The notes below the pieces were generated by a model. It was not told the origin of the DNA. It saw only the letters and a list, made by a program, of their open reading frames with translations, and made no database searches. Below, piece by piece: positions 1 to 6,642 of a stretch of 12,630 nucleotides of DNA. Position 1 is the stretch's first letter. Each line of letters starts with the position of its first letter. Origin of the DNA: DAIOHQ01 sp036744635. Lineage in GTDB: Bacteria; Planctomycetota; Phycisphaerae; Tepidisphaerales; Tepidisphaeraceae. The stretch spans positions 1-12,630 of the forward strand of contig DAIOHQ010000138.1 of NCBI GenBank assembly GCA_036744635.1, in the 5' to 3' direction. Both the position numbers and the translations under genes were made by a program.

Positions 1-55
1 AGACACAGGTCTGCGAGTACGCCGACCTGTGGCACCCAAACTGACCCACTACCCA
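1..55 (+). repeat. AGTA-loop hairpin repeat, copy A
   Basis: Arms CACAGGTC (4-11) and GACCTGTG (24-31) form an 8-bp stem. Inside it GCG pairs with CGC around an AGTA loop (16-19), with one T/C mismatch between the two helices. The hairpin is followed by a tail ending in GACCCACTACCCA (43-55). The 55 bases match the reverse complement of 7862-7916 with a single difference. The window edge may cut off more of the element. It lies about 35 bases beyond the end of the minus-strand toxin gene, so it could protect or end that transcript. It has no T-tract. Confidence 0.85.
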
Positions 56-90
56 AAGTTGTAACGCGAGCGCCGTGGATTGAAGGCAAG

Positions 91-441
91 TCAGGGATGA
101 GGAGTGATGGCGATGATGGTGATCTCACCTTTGCCGGGCCCGTAACACCAAAACACCCGGTAGGCGCCCGGTGTCTGGTTCTGGGCATAGGCCTCAAAGA
201 CAGGTTGATTCTCGTCGTACGGATGTTCGAGCGAATCGTATTTGTGGGTGTTCAGGCTCGGATGCCTGGGATCGTTCAACAGCTTCTGGATGCAGCCGTG
301 AACCTGCTTGAAAAGACCTTCCGCCTTGGTTGCCTTCTTTTTCTTGTCTGTTTGCCTGGCCTTTAGCGATGCCTGGGCGTTCCGCTTGAGGACGTTGTAT
401 TGATCCTCGGCCTCTTTGGTCCAGGCACGCGTGAAGGCCAT
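91..441 (-). CDS. RelE/ParE-like toxin-type protein
   Basis: This 116-residue protein has a Lys-rich N-terminal half, a helical middle (FKQVHGCIQKLLNDPRHPSL) and a C-terminal beta region with AYRVFWCYGP and EITIIAITPHP. This resembles the small alpha/beta fold of RelE/ParE toxins, in which an Arg-containing strand (here YRVFW) and a final His-containing strand are common. The start is taken at ATG 441, four bases after the upstream gene's stop, with TTGAGGA just before it. An ATG at 504 in the same frame would overlap the upstream gene by 59 bases and is less likely. If it is a toxin it would act in the cytoplasm, probably on mRNA or the ribosome. That role is inferred from fold-like features and gene order, not from visible catalytic residues. 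It could instead be a conserved protein of unknown function. Confidence 0.6.
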   Translation of the reverse strand: MAFTRAWTKEAEDQYNVLKRNAQASLKARQTDKKKKATKAEGLFKQVHGCIQKLLNDPRHPSLNTHKYDSLEHPYDENQPVFEAYAQNQTPGAYRVFWCYGPGKGEITIIAITPHP

Positions 442-445
442 GGAA

Positions 446-829
446 TCAGTCCTCAAGGCGGGCAGCGAGATCGGCATCGGCGTCCACATCCGGGCCTTGG
501 CCAACCGTTCCCGCCCGCGCCTGTGCCAGGCCCTTGCGAACAGCGCTCAGCGCCACCGGGTTCTCGTAAAGCCAAGCCTCCCGCTCCGGGATGACGCGGG
601 CCAACTTGATCATGATCTCCGTCTCGCTCAAGCGTTCCATGATGACCGCGCGGTTGGCGAACTGTCCGCCGAGAACCAATCGCCCCTTGTTGTCGGTTGT
701 CTTCATGACCGATCTGGCAAATGGCGCGTCTGGTTGAACCTGATTGGCCGGTTCGGCCTTTGGAGCGCGGGCAATCCGCCTCTCCTTGTTCTTTTTGCCG
801 TGTGGCTTTGCGGGGCTGTATGTGGCCAT
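446..829 (-). CDS. AbrB/SpoVT-like antitoxin-type protein
   Basis: The protein has 127 residues. After a basic, low-complexity N-terminus of about 40 residues it has MKTTDNKGRLVLGGQFANRA, a swapped-hairpin-like strand pattern (K-G-R-L-V-L) typical of AbrB-type DNA-binding domains. This is followed by IPEREAWLYENPVAL and an acidic tail ending LAARLED, which would suit toxin binding. GGGAG (836-840) lies six bases before the ATG. The next gene starts four bases after its TGA, so the two are translationally coupled. Antitoxin-first order, small size and an inverted repeat at the promoter all fit a self-repressed toxin-antitoxin pair. The AbrB match is by eye; the N-terminal extension is unusual. 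Confidence 0.6.
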   Translation of the reverse strand: MATYSPAKPHGKKNKERRIARAPKAEPANQVQPDAPFARSVMKTTDNKGRLVLGGQFANRAVIMERLSETEIMIKLARVIPEREAWLYENPVALSAVRKGLAQARAGTVGQGPDVDADADLAARLED

Positions 830-856
830 AATGGACTCCCGCGGTTATCCGTCCAG

Positions 857-916
857 ACTCTACCTGATAATCTGGTGGTGGGCAAGTGGGATTTTCCCTT
901 TTTTAGAATTTCCCAC
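857..916 (-). promoter_or_regulatory. Candidate promoter and inverted repeat before the toxin-antitoxin-like pair
   Basis: On the minus strand TTGCCC (885-880) and TAGAGT (862-857) are 17 bases apart, giving a start about 20 bases before the ATG at 829. Next to the -35 box, GTGGGA (886-891) and TCCCAC (911-916) form an inverted repeat around an AT-rich centre, a plausible operator for an autoregulating antitoxin. Each box matches the sigma-70 consensus at four of six bases, so the promoter call is moderate. Confidence 0.35.
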
Positions 917-955
917 CAATCTTGCCAAGTGCCCGCGTGATCTCGATCGGCTCTG

Positions 956-1687
956 TCACGTCGGCAGCATTCGGCCGAGCAATTTTCCTTCGTAGGCGAA
1001 GGGCTCACCGCGCAGGGCGCTGATGAACTCTGTCGCAATCTCTTTGGGCAGGCTGCCGCCATGCATGGGGTGGACCCACTCTGCTTTGAGCCGCTCGATG
1101 CGGTCGACGGCCTGCAATACCGGCTTTTCCGAGGCAAAGATCCCGACCTGGCGGTACAGGCCGCACATCTCCTTGCCGAGGTTCTGGTTTACCACCGGCG
1201 GCTGCTCGCCGGGCTGGATGAATAGATCGGCGGGGAAGAGGCTCCTGGTGCGCTGCTCGAAGACCATCATCGAATCCCAGTGGTGAACGTGCGGCGTCTC
1301 GATGAACTGCAGGGTGTGCTCGCCAAGCTGGACCACATCCCCCTCGCGCATCCCCTTGACCGGGCCGCCGTAGTCCCAACCGGAAAGATTGACGCCGGAT
1401 CCGACCTCGCTGCAAAGCAGCACCGCCCGCGGCGCTTCCTGGACGAATCGGCCCATGCCGCCGCATTCATCCGCCTCAAAATGGGGCACAATGATGTAGG
1501 CCAGCCGTGCCGGATCGATAACCTCGGCGACGGCCTTTCTGACGGCGTCATAGGCCGAGTGGATGCCGGTATGGATCAGGGCAGGCCGCTCATCGGCGAT
1601 CAGAAACTGGTTGAAGGTGATCTGGTAGACGGGATTGAAGGCGCTGATGCGAAAAATTCCGGCTGCAACTTCATCGATTCGTGCCAT
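956..1687 (-). CDS. Stand-alone ODP (flavodiiron-type) MBL-fold diiron protein
   Basis: This 243-residue protein is a metallo-beta-lactamase fold of the oxygen-binding diiron (ODP) type found in flavodiiron proteins. All six ligands are recognisable: H69-x-E71-x-D73 in HFEADEC, H136 in HHWDSM, D154 in LFPADLF and H209 in HPMHGG. The ligand spacings (62 residues between D73 and H136, 17 to D154, 54 to H209) are close to those of flavodiiron enzymes, and the HW-DSM signature is also theirs. The position after D73 is Glu rather than His. There is no flavodoxin domain, so electrons would have to come from another protein. Reduction of O2, NO or a peroxide, or a sensing role, is possible but unproven. 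ATG 1687 is chosen because GAGG lies six bases upstream; ATG 1699 has no ribosome site. It lies upstream of the toxin-antitoxin-like pair on the same strand, separated by about 125 bases. Confidence 0.85.
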   Translation of the reverse strand: MARIDEVAAGIFRISAFNPVYQITFNQFLIADERPALIHTGIHSAYDAVRKAVAEVIDPARLAYIIVPHFEADECGGMGRFVQEAPRAVLLCSEVGSGVNLSGWDYGGPVKGMREGDVVQLGEHTLQFIETPHVHHWDSMMVFEQRTRSLFPADLFIQPGEQPPVVNQNLGKEMCGLYRQVGIFASEKPVLQAVDRIERLKAEWVHPMHGGSLPKEIATEFISALRGEPFAYEGKLLGRMLPT

Positions 1688-1711
1688 GGGAAACCTCATG
1701 AGAATGGCAAC

Positions 1712-1740
1712 ATTTTAGCTGTGGGGAATTGGGGAGGGAA
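1712..1740 (-). promoter_or_regulatory. Candidate promoter of the ODP gene
   Basis: Minus-strand TAAAAT (1717-1712) is preceded after 17 bases by TTCCCT (1740-1735). The -10 box matches five of six consensus bases; the -35 box is poor. It would start transcription about 18 bases before ATG 1687, just upstream of the GAGG ribosome site. It lies downstream of the terminator at 1798-1833, so the gene would not depend on read-through. Confidence 0.3.
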
Positions 1741-1797
1741 CGGCCATTTTGGGCCCCTTGACGGTCTCGGCCGGGTCGGATCACAATTTCAGCGCAT

Positions 1798-1833
1798 AAA
1801 AAACCCCGTAGGCGTGGGTGAGACCTACGGGGT
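1798..1833 (-). terminator. Strong intrinsic terminator (minus strand)
   Basis: ACCCCGTAGG and CCTACGGGGT form a perfect 10-bp stem (1833-1824 with 1812-1803) around an 11-base loop. On the minus strand it is followed directly by a run of T (1802-1798). This is a textbook rho-independent terminator for leftward transcription, but no protein gene ends just upstream of it. On the plus strand it has no T-tract. Confidence 0.8.
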
Positions 1834-2109
1834 AAGGAGGGAAGAAACACTTCGCAGGAATTCTACGTTTGGATGATGGTGCGGGTTTCCCGGAAAATAC
1901 CTCCGCAACACACTTTTTTATATTGTTTCCGCCTCAAAAGACCATTTAGACGCACATGTCGGAAAAGTTCGGTGCGGTGAATGGTGTCAGTTGCCATCAC
2001 CGCCGCGATGAAAGAATTACCAGCTTGTCAATACTGCACTTGCGCACATGCTGCGGGGTGACAAGAACCGGCGGTTCTCCGCGGTCGGCCGATGCCATCC
2101 TCCAGCACG
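1798..2109 (-). ncRNA. Possible unidentified structured small RNA
   Basis: The only reason for a terminator at 1798-1833 would be a transcript coming from 1834-2170, where no credible protein is encoded. A candidate minus-strand promoter is TATACT (2121-2116) with TAGCCA 17 bases before it, giving an RNA of roughly 310 bases. Within it are a 15-base perfect palindrome AGAACCGGCGGTTCT (2064-2078) and a hairpin pairing 1974-1984 with 1994-2003 (10 bp, one bulged A). A shorter RNA of about 115 bases could start near the AT-rich stretch 1911-1928. No known family (SRP, 6S, tmRNA, RNase P, common riboswitches) was recognised. A 33-codon minus ORF (2098-1997) also fits here but its ribosome site is badly spaced. 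The rest of 1700-2271 shows nothing else. Confidence 0.25.
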
Positions 2110-2271
2110 CCGGCGAGTATAAAGACCTCATAAGCAGTTGGCTAGATATCGGACCACGAAAATTATTATTTTTTTGAAAATTGTATGAGGCCGTTGAAAA
2201 GGCGCTCCACTATCCTCCTCGCAAGGCGGGGGAATCGCATTGCCGCGACGCCGCAGGCGAAAGGGGTTTCG

Positions 2272-2925
2272 ATGATCGCAATTTCGTGTCCGGGTTGCCG
2301 CGGGCCGGTGGATGTACCGGACGGCTCGGAGGGAAAGCAGCTTCACTGCCCCACCTGCGGCAGCGCCATGCTGGTGCCGGGAGCGAGCTGGCACGTCGTG
2401 CAAGACGGGGCGCAGTACGGGCCAGTGGAGCTGGCCGATCTGATCATGCGCCTGCAGGCCGGCGAGCTGGAAGTATCGACGCAGGTCTGGTGCGAAGGGA
2501 TGAGCGCCTGGCAGCCGATGTGGAACGTGGAGCAGCTTAAACCGCATATCGCTTACGCGGCGCAGTTGCTGGCGGCAGCTTCGGGCGGAGCGGGGCAAAC
2601 GAATCGGAGGGCCGCGGTCGGAGCCGGGTCGGATCAACTCAATGAGCTTGCGTCGGCAGCGCGCGGGGCGGAGGTGAATTATCACTATCGCCACGTCGGC
2701 GCCAGCTACAACGGCTATGCGGTGGCCGGATTCGTGCTGTCGCTGACGTTTCCGCTGCTGGGCCTGATTTTTTCCTGGATCGCGCTGTCGGGCATGAAAA
2801 GCAGCCGCAATCCCGAGGGGCACGGATTGGCGCAGGCCGGCCTGATCATCAGCATTATTTTCGTGTCGCTAAGCTGCCTGTGGCTGGTCGGCGCAATTGC
2901 TTCGTTCGGGATGATGCGGTTTTGA
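2272..2925 (+). CDS. Zinc-ribbon / GYF_2 / DUF4190-type membrane protein
   Basis: The protein has 217 residues. It begins with a zinc-ribbon-like CPGC (6-9) and CPTC (26-29). Then comes a GYF_2-type (DUF4339) domain at about 40-90, with WHVVQDGAQYGPVELADL and a later W-x-x-GMSAWQPMW. A variable linker follows, and then a DUF4190-like C-terminus with two membrane segments (about 148-170 and 190-214) flanking GMKSSRNPEGHGLAQAG. GYF_2 domains are thought to bind proline-rich peptides, so this is probably an inner-membrane protein with cytoplasmic binding domains; its partner is unknown. ATG 2272 is used because AAGGGG lies just before it. An in-frame ATG at 2185 adds a basic stretch without a ribosome site. 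It is transcribed alone, convergent with the secreted-protein gene. Confidence 0.8.
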   Translation: MIAISCPGCRGPVDVPDGSEGKQLHCPTCGSAMLVPGASWHVVQDGAQYGPVELADLIMRLQAGELEVSTQVWCEGMSAWQPMWNVEQLKPHIAYAAQLLAAASGGAGQTNRRAAVGAGSDQLNELASAARGAEVNYHYRHVGASYNGYAVAGFVLSLTFPLLGLIFSWIALSGMKSSRNPEGHGLAQAGLIISIIFVSLSCLWLVGAIASFGMMRF

Positions 2926-2984
2926 CTTCCGCGCCGTGTCGCCTGAGTAACGTGGCCACCAGTCTCTCATGTTGCGACCGCCAC

Positions 2985-3773
2985 TCACTTCAGACTCTCG
3001 ACAATGTGAGTGAACACGGCATTTGCCTCGGTCTGATGAGTCGTTCTGCCTTGAAGAATGACAGCAATCGTCTTATCCCCATTGGAGAAGGCATATACTT
3101 CCAACTGATTTATCTTGTCTGGAAATTGAAGAGATTTTCCCGGCCGCTCCTCGCCGGCAATCCTCCGTTTAGCGTCGTTGATCTTCACTTCGCCTTCGCC
3201 GTTCGTAGGGCGGCTGGTGAATCCGCTGGTGAGGCGCTTCTCAACCACCTCTGGCGAGACTCCATCGGGGTATACCTGGATGATCACCAACGCGGAGTCC
3301 TCGCCTCCGGATACCTGGACTGTTGTCGCATCCCGCAAGTGCCTGACCCTTGCGGTCATCTTCCGAGGGTACTCGAAGGATACTCCTTCGCCATCAAATT
3401 GCAGGAATGGCTTTGGATGGATGGTGACCTTAATGCGTTCACCCTTCTCAGTGAAAATCATGTAGGTTTGATTGGGGCGCGCGGAGAATTTCTTGTCCCC
3501 AATCTGCACGTCGTACTCTGCGGGCTGAGTATCCGAATCATCATCGGAAGCGCCTGGGATTCGAATTTGCTGAGAATCGGGCTGTACTCCAACTCCAATC
3601 CAGCGGCTCGAATCCGCCGGTTGCGTCGTCGGACGCGAGGTGGGAGTATCTCCTGAAAACTGATTTTTCGGCGCCTCGCCGCCATCGTTGGCTGCCAGGA
3701 CGGTGGAGTTGCCCGCCAGCTCAGACAGCAAGAACAGTGACGCCACGAGCAGATAAGATGCGGTTCGAGTCAT
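2985..3773 (-). CDS. Secreted protein of unknown function downstream of feoB
   Basis: The protein has 262 residues. The N-terminus has a basic start, a hydrophobic core (LLVASLFLLSELAG) and a likely signal peptidase site after VLAA (about residue 28). A low-complexity linker with TSRPTTQPADSS follows, then a charged, beta-rich domain without cysteines or a recognised motif. It ends in a helix (TEANAVFTHIVESLK) that resembles the closing helix of small secreted domains. It starts 29 bases after the feoB stop on the same strand, so it is probably co-transcribed with feoAB, but no clear ribosome site is seen. No iron-binding pattern (HxH, CxxC, M-rich) is present. I do not recognise the family. 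Confidence 0.75.
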   Translation of the reverse strand: MTRTASYLLVASLFLLSELAGNSTVLAANDGGEAPKNQFSGDTPTSRPTTQPADSSRWIGVGVQPDSQQIRIPGASDDDSDTQPAEYDVQIGDKKFSARPNQTYMIFTEKGERIKVTIHPKPFLQFDGEGVSFEYPRKMTARVRHLRDATTVQVSGGEDSALVIIQVYPDGVSPEVVEKRLTSGFTSRPTNGEGEVKINDAKRRIAGEERPGKSLQFPDKINQLEVYAFSNGDKTIAVILQGRTTHQTEANAVFTHIVESLK

Positions 3774-3802
3774 GTGGAACCCGGTAAGAAACTGTCACGC
3801 AC

Positions 3803-6190
3803 TCACGCAATCAGTTTGCCGATTTGGTAGACGCCGAAGGCGCAGGCGTAGGCGAGGACGTTCATGTAGATGAGCATGAAGATGGGCCAGCGCCAGCCGC
3901 CGGTTTCGCGGCGGACGACGGCGAGGGTGCTCATGCACTGCATGGCCAGGACGAACCACACCAGCAGGCTGATGGCGACCAGCGGGGTCCAGACGGCTTG
4001 GCCGGCGCGCGAGCCGCTGGTGTACTTGTCATGCTTCATCGCCTCGCGAAGGCTTTCGGTTTCCTCGCCATCGCCGGCACCGTAGGTGATGGCCATGGTG
4101 CTGACGAAGACCTCGCGGGCGGCGAAGGCGCCGACTAAGCCGACGCCCATTTTCCAATCGTATCCGAGGGGCTTGAGGGCGGGTTCCATGAAGTGGCCGA
4201 GGCGGCCGGCGATGGAGTATTCGCGCTGGGCAGCGGCTATGACATTCGCGGCTGAGCCATCACCTTCGACTACGGCGCCTGGGGACGCCAAGAAGGCCGT
4301 CTCCTGTGTCTTGATTGCATCCACGCGTGTTTGCGGTAGCCGCGGATAGTAGGTCATCGCCCACAGGACGACGCTCAGGCAAAAGATGGTGGTGCCGGCC
4401 TTGGTGAGGAATTCCTTGGTGTTCACCCACACCTGGCGCAGGACCTGGGACCACTGCGGCACCTTGTAGCTCGGCATTTCCAGGATGAACGCCGGGGTGG
4501 GGCCTTTGAGCAGGGAGCGTTTGAAGAACCAGGCGGTCACCGCGGCAGCGACGATGCCAAGGATGTAACAGCTAAGCATGATGCCGGCCTGGGCGAAGGC
4601 GCCCCAGGTTACGAAAAACGTGCCGATCAGCAGCGTGTACACCGGAAGTCGAGCGCTGCAGCTCATGAACGGGGCTACCAAGATCGTGGCGAGGCGATCC
4701 TTGCGGCTTTCGATGGTGCGGGTGGCCATGATGCCGGGGATGGCGCAGGCGAAGCTGCTGAGCAGCGGGATGAAGCTCTTGCCGTGCAGGCCGACTTTGG
4801 CCAGCAGGCGGTCCATCAAAAATGCAGCTCTGGCGAGATAGCCGCTGTCTTCCAATATGGCCAGGAACATGAACAGCAGCGCGATCTGCGGCACGAAGAC
4901 AACGACCGCGCCGACGCCTTTGAAGATGCCGCTTGCGACCAGGGATTTGAGCGGGCCTTCGACCATGTGCGCGGTGGTCGCGCCGCCCAGCCAGTCGATC
5001 CCGCCGGTAATGCCATCCATAATCGGCTGCGCCAGCCAGAAGATGGTGACGAAGAGCAGGCCCATGATGACGGCGAAAATGGCCAGGCCCCAGATTTTGT
5101 GGATCAGGACGGAGTCGATCTTGTCCGAGAGATTGCGCGGCTTGGCGGTTTCGTATTGCAGCACGGCCGAGCCGTCGGTTGCAGGCAAATCGAGCGGTGT
5201 TGAAGCCAAGCTGGCCACATCGTCGATCCATCGGTAATGGGCCTCGATATCCGCCTGCATCGGATCGATGCCGAGAGTCTCGAGGCGGCTGGCGGCGCTG
5301 TTGAGAAGCGAAGCGACCGGCTGGCGCTGCGATATTTCACCCAAGTCGGCGGCGCGGTCGCCGATCAGCAGGCGTTCGGCCATCGCCTGATAGCGGGTGA
5401 GATGGCCGGCCTGGTCGTCCTCGCGGACGATGAAGGCGTGCGGCGGCTTGGCCTGCACGCTAAAGGCAAGGCGGGCGTGATCGAGCTTCTTGCTCTTGTC
5501 GCCGTTGTCCGAAGCGGGAGCGGCGGGCTTGGGGATGGGCGAATCCTCCTGGCTGTCCATGATCGCCAGGCCGCCGCCGACCAGCAGCAATTCCTCCTTC
5601 ATCGCCTCGGGAAGAGGCCAATCGGGCATTGGCGCGGACTTGGCCCGCAAGATGGCCGCCTTCAGTTGTTCGATGCCCTCCTTGCGATGCCCGACCACCC
5701 CAACGACCGGCACGCCGAGGGCTTTTTCCAGGCGTTCGGCGGAGACGCGCAGGCCGCGGCGCTCGGCGACGTCCATCATGTTCAGGGCGATCACCAGCGG
5801 CCGGCCAAGCTCGATCAACTGGCTGACCAGGTAGAGATTGCGCTGCAGGTTGCTGGCATCCACCACCACCATGACCGCATCGGGCGGCGAGGTGTCAGCG
5901 CGCAGGCCGCGGAGGACTTCCATCGCCACGGTCTCATCCGGCGAGCGGGAAATCAGGCTGTAGGTGCCGGGCAGGTCGATTACGTCGATCCAGCGGCCAT
6001 TGGGCAGCTTGCACTTGCCGGTTTTCTTTTCGACGGTGACGCCAGGATAATTGGCCACCTTCTGTCTCATGCCGGTCAGGCCGTTGAAGATGGTGGTCTT
6101 GCCGCTGTTGGGATTGCCGGCCAGTGCAATGGTGAAGGTTGCCGGAGGTCCCGCGGGTGTGTCAATTGCAGTATCGCAGCAGGTGGACAT
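3803..6190 (-). CDS. feoB: Ferrous iron transport protein B
   Basis: FeoB moves Fe(II) across the inner membrane. The 795-residue protein has an N-terminal G domain with G1 GNPNSGKT (25-32), the G2 Thr at 52, G3 DLPG (72-75) and G4 NMMD (137-140). A helical domain and a low-complexity linker rich in P, S, D and K (about 212-236) come next. The membrane channel begins near residue 370 and contains the Gate repeats, including IPLLSSFACAIPGIMATRTI and GLVGAFAAREVFVS. ATG 6190 is preferred because it leaves the usual short lead before G1. A GTG at 6226 in frame would lie 19 bases after feoA and cannot be excluded, as neither start has a strong ribosome site. The N-terminus carries a Cys pair (C4, C5). 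It follows feoA directly and precedes a secreted protein. Confidence 0.97.
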   Translation of the reverse strand: MSTCCDTAIDTPAGPPATFTIALAGNPNSGKTTIFNGLTGMRQKVANYPGVTVEKKTGKCKLPNGRWIDVIDLPGTYSLISRSPDETVAMEVLRGLRADTSPPDAVMVVVDASNLQRNLYLVSQLIELGRPLVIALNMMDVAERRGLRVSAERLEKALGVPVVGVVGHRKEGIEQLKAAILRAKSAPMPDWPLPEAMKEELLLVGGGLAIMDSQEDSPIPKPAAPASDNGDKSKKLDHARLAFSVQAKPPHAFIVREDDQAGHLTRYQAMAERLLIGDRAADLGEISQRQPVASLLNSAASRLETLGIDPMQADIEAHYRWIDDVASLASTPLDLPATDGSAVLQYETAKPRNLSDKIDSVLIHKIWGLAIFAVIMGLLFVTIFWLAQPIMDGITGGIDWLGGATTAHMVEGPLKSLVASGIFKGVGAVVVFVPQIALLFMFLAILEDSGYLARAAFLMDRLLAKVGLHGKSFIPLLSSFACAIPGIMATRTIESRKDRLATILVAPFMSCSARLPVYTLLIGTFFVTWGAFAQAGIMLSCYILGIVAAAVTAWFFKRSLLKGPTPAFILEMPSYKVPQWSQVLRQVWVNTKEFLTKAGTTIFCLSVVLWAMTYYPRLPQTRVDAIKTQETAFLASPGAVVEGDGSAANVIAAAQREYSIAGRLGHFMEPALKPLGYDWKMGVGLVGAFAAREVFVSTMAITYGAGDGEETESLREAMKHDKYTSGSRAGQAVWTPLVAISLLVWFVLAMQCMSTLAVVRRETGGWRWPIFMLIYMNVLAYACAFGVYQIGKLIA

Positions 6191-6245
6191 AGAAAGAAAC
6201 CGCGTGCCATCGTGCAAAGGCCGCACTTAAGCACCCAGCCCTGGT

Positions 6246-6521
6246 TTACTTCGGTTGGATCTTCACAAATCTGGCCTGATCGAGCCGCAACGACAGATGA
6301 TAGCCGCGGACGCGATATTCGATCGGATCGCCAAGAGGGGCGCGCCGGATGACTTCGACATTCGCGCCGTTGCAAAAGCCCATTTCCAGGAGCCTGCGCC
6401 GGATTTCCCGATCCCCGCCAATGCCGACAACCTGGCCTTCACAACCGACGCTCAGTTGGTTGAGATTGCAGGTGGCCGGACTGTCGCAGTGATCGCACTT
6501 CAGATCACACGCATTTTTCAT
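6246..6521 (-). CDS. feoA: Ferrous iron transport protein A with Cys-rich N-terminus
   Basis: The 91-residue protein matches the small SH3-like FeoA family that assists FeoB. LNQLSVGCEGQVVGIGG, RRRLLEMGFCNGANVEVI and APLGDPIEYRVRGYHLSLR are the usual FeoA blocks. It carries an extra N-terminal segment with C5, C9, C12 and C18 plus H11, which looks like a metal site and could bind Fe or Zn; this is inference. The ATG follows GGAG by eight bases, and that GGAG lies in a short palindrome. It is the first gene of a likely feoA-feoB-secreted protein operon. Confidence 0.95.
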   Translation of the reverse strand: MKNACDLKCDHCDSPATCNLNQLSVGCEGQVVGIGGDREIRRRLLEMGFCNGANVEVIRRAPLGDPIEYRVRGYHLSLRLDQARFVKIQPK

Positions 6522-6534
6522 CGGAGTAACTCCG
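6522..6534 (-). promoter_or_regulatory. Palindrome covering the feoA ribosome site
   Basis: CGGAGTTACTCCG is a perfect palindrome directly abutting the feoA ATG. Its left arm holds the GGAG ribosome site. As RNA it could fold as a 5-bp stem with a three-base loop and hide the site; as DNA it could be a small operator. The palindrome is directly visible, the role is inference. Confidence 0.4.
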
Positions 6535-6542
6535 TCGTCTGC

Positions 6543-6582
6543 GAATGTCAGTCAATCATAGCATTCATCTGGCCGCACGCAA
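6543..6582 (-). promoter_or_regulatory. feoA-feoB promoter with candidate operator
   Basis: On the minus strand TTGCGT (6582-6577) and TATGAT (6560-6555) are 16 bases apart; the -10 box matches five of six consensus bases. GAATG and CATTC form an inverted repeat (6543-6547 with 6562-6566) that spans the -10 box. That is where an iron-responsive repressor of the Fur or DtxR kind would sit. The repeat is only loosely like a Fur box. Confidence 0.45.
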
Positions 6583-6642
6583 TCGAAATCCGGACCGAAA
6601 AGTTGTTTTATCGCACGTTGCCGGCCACAAGGTTCTGCACAC

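Noticed and set aside
893..907. Possible plus-strand terminator before the toxin-antitoxin pair (GGG/CCC followed by T run)
   Set aside because: The stem is only three to four bases long and no plus-strand gene ends there.
1997..2098. 33-codon minus-strand ORF (MASADRGEPPVLVTPQHV...) inside the small RNA candidate
   Set aside because: The composition looks protein-like, but GGAGG sits directly against the ATG with no usable spacing and no family is recognised. It may be a gene remnant.
1956..2177. 73-residue plus-strand reading frame between the ODP gene and the GYF protein gene
   Set aside because: It has no ribosome site, a composition without a recognisable fold, and crosses the hairpins at 1974-2003 and 2064-2078.
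5237..6352. Long plus-strand frame of 371 residues opposite feoB
   Set aside because: It is the antisense of a clear feoB gene, rich in Asp/Gly/His/Gln repeats that mirror feoB codons.
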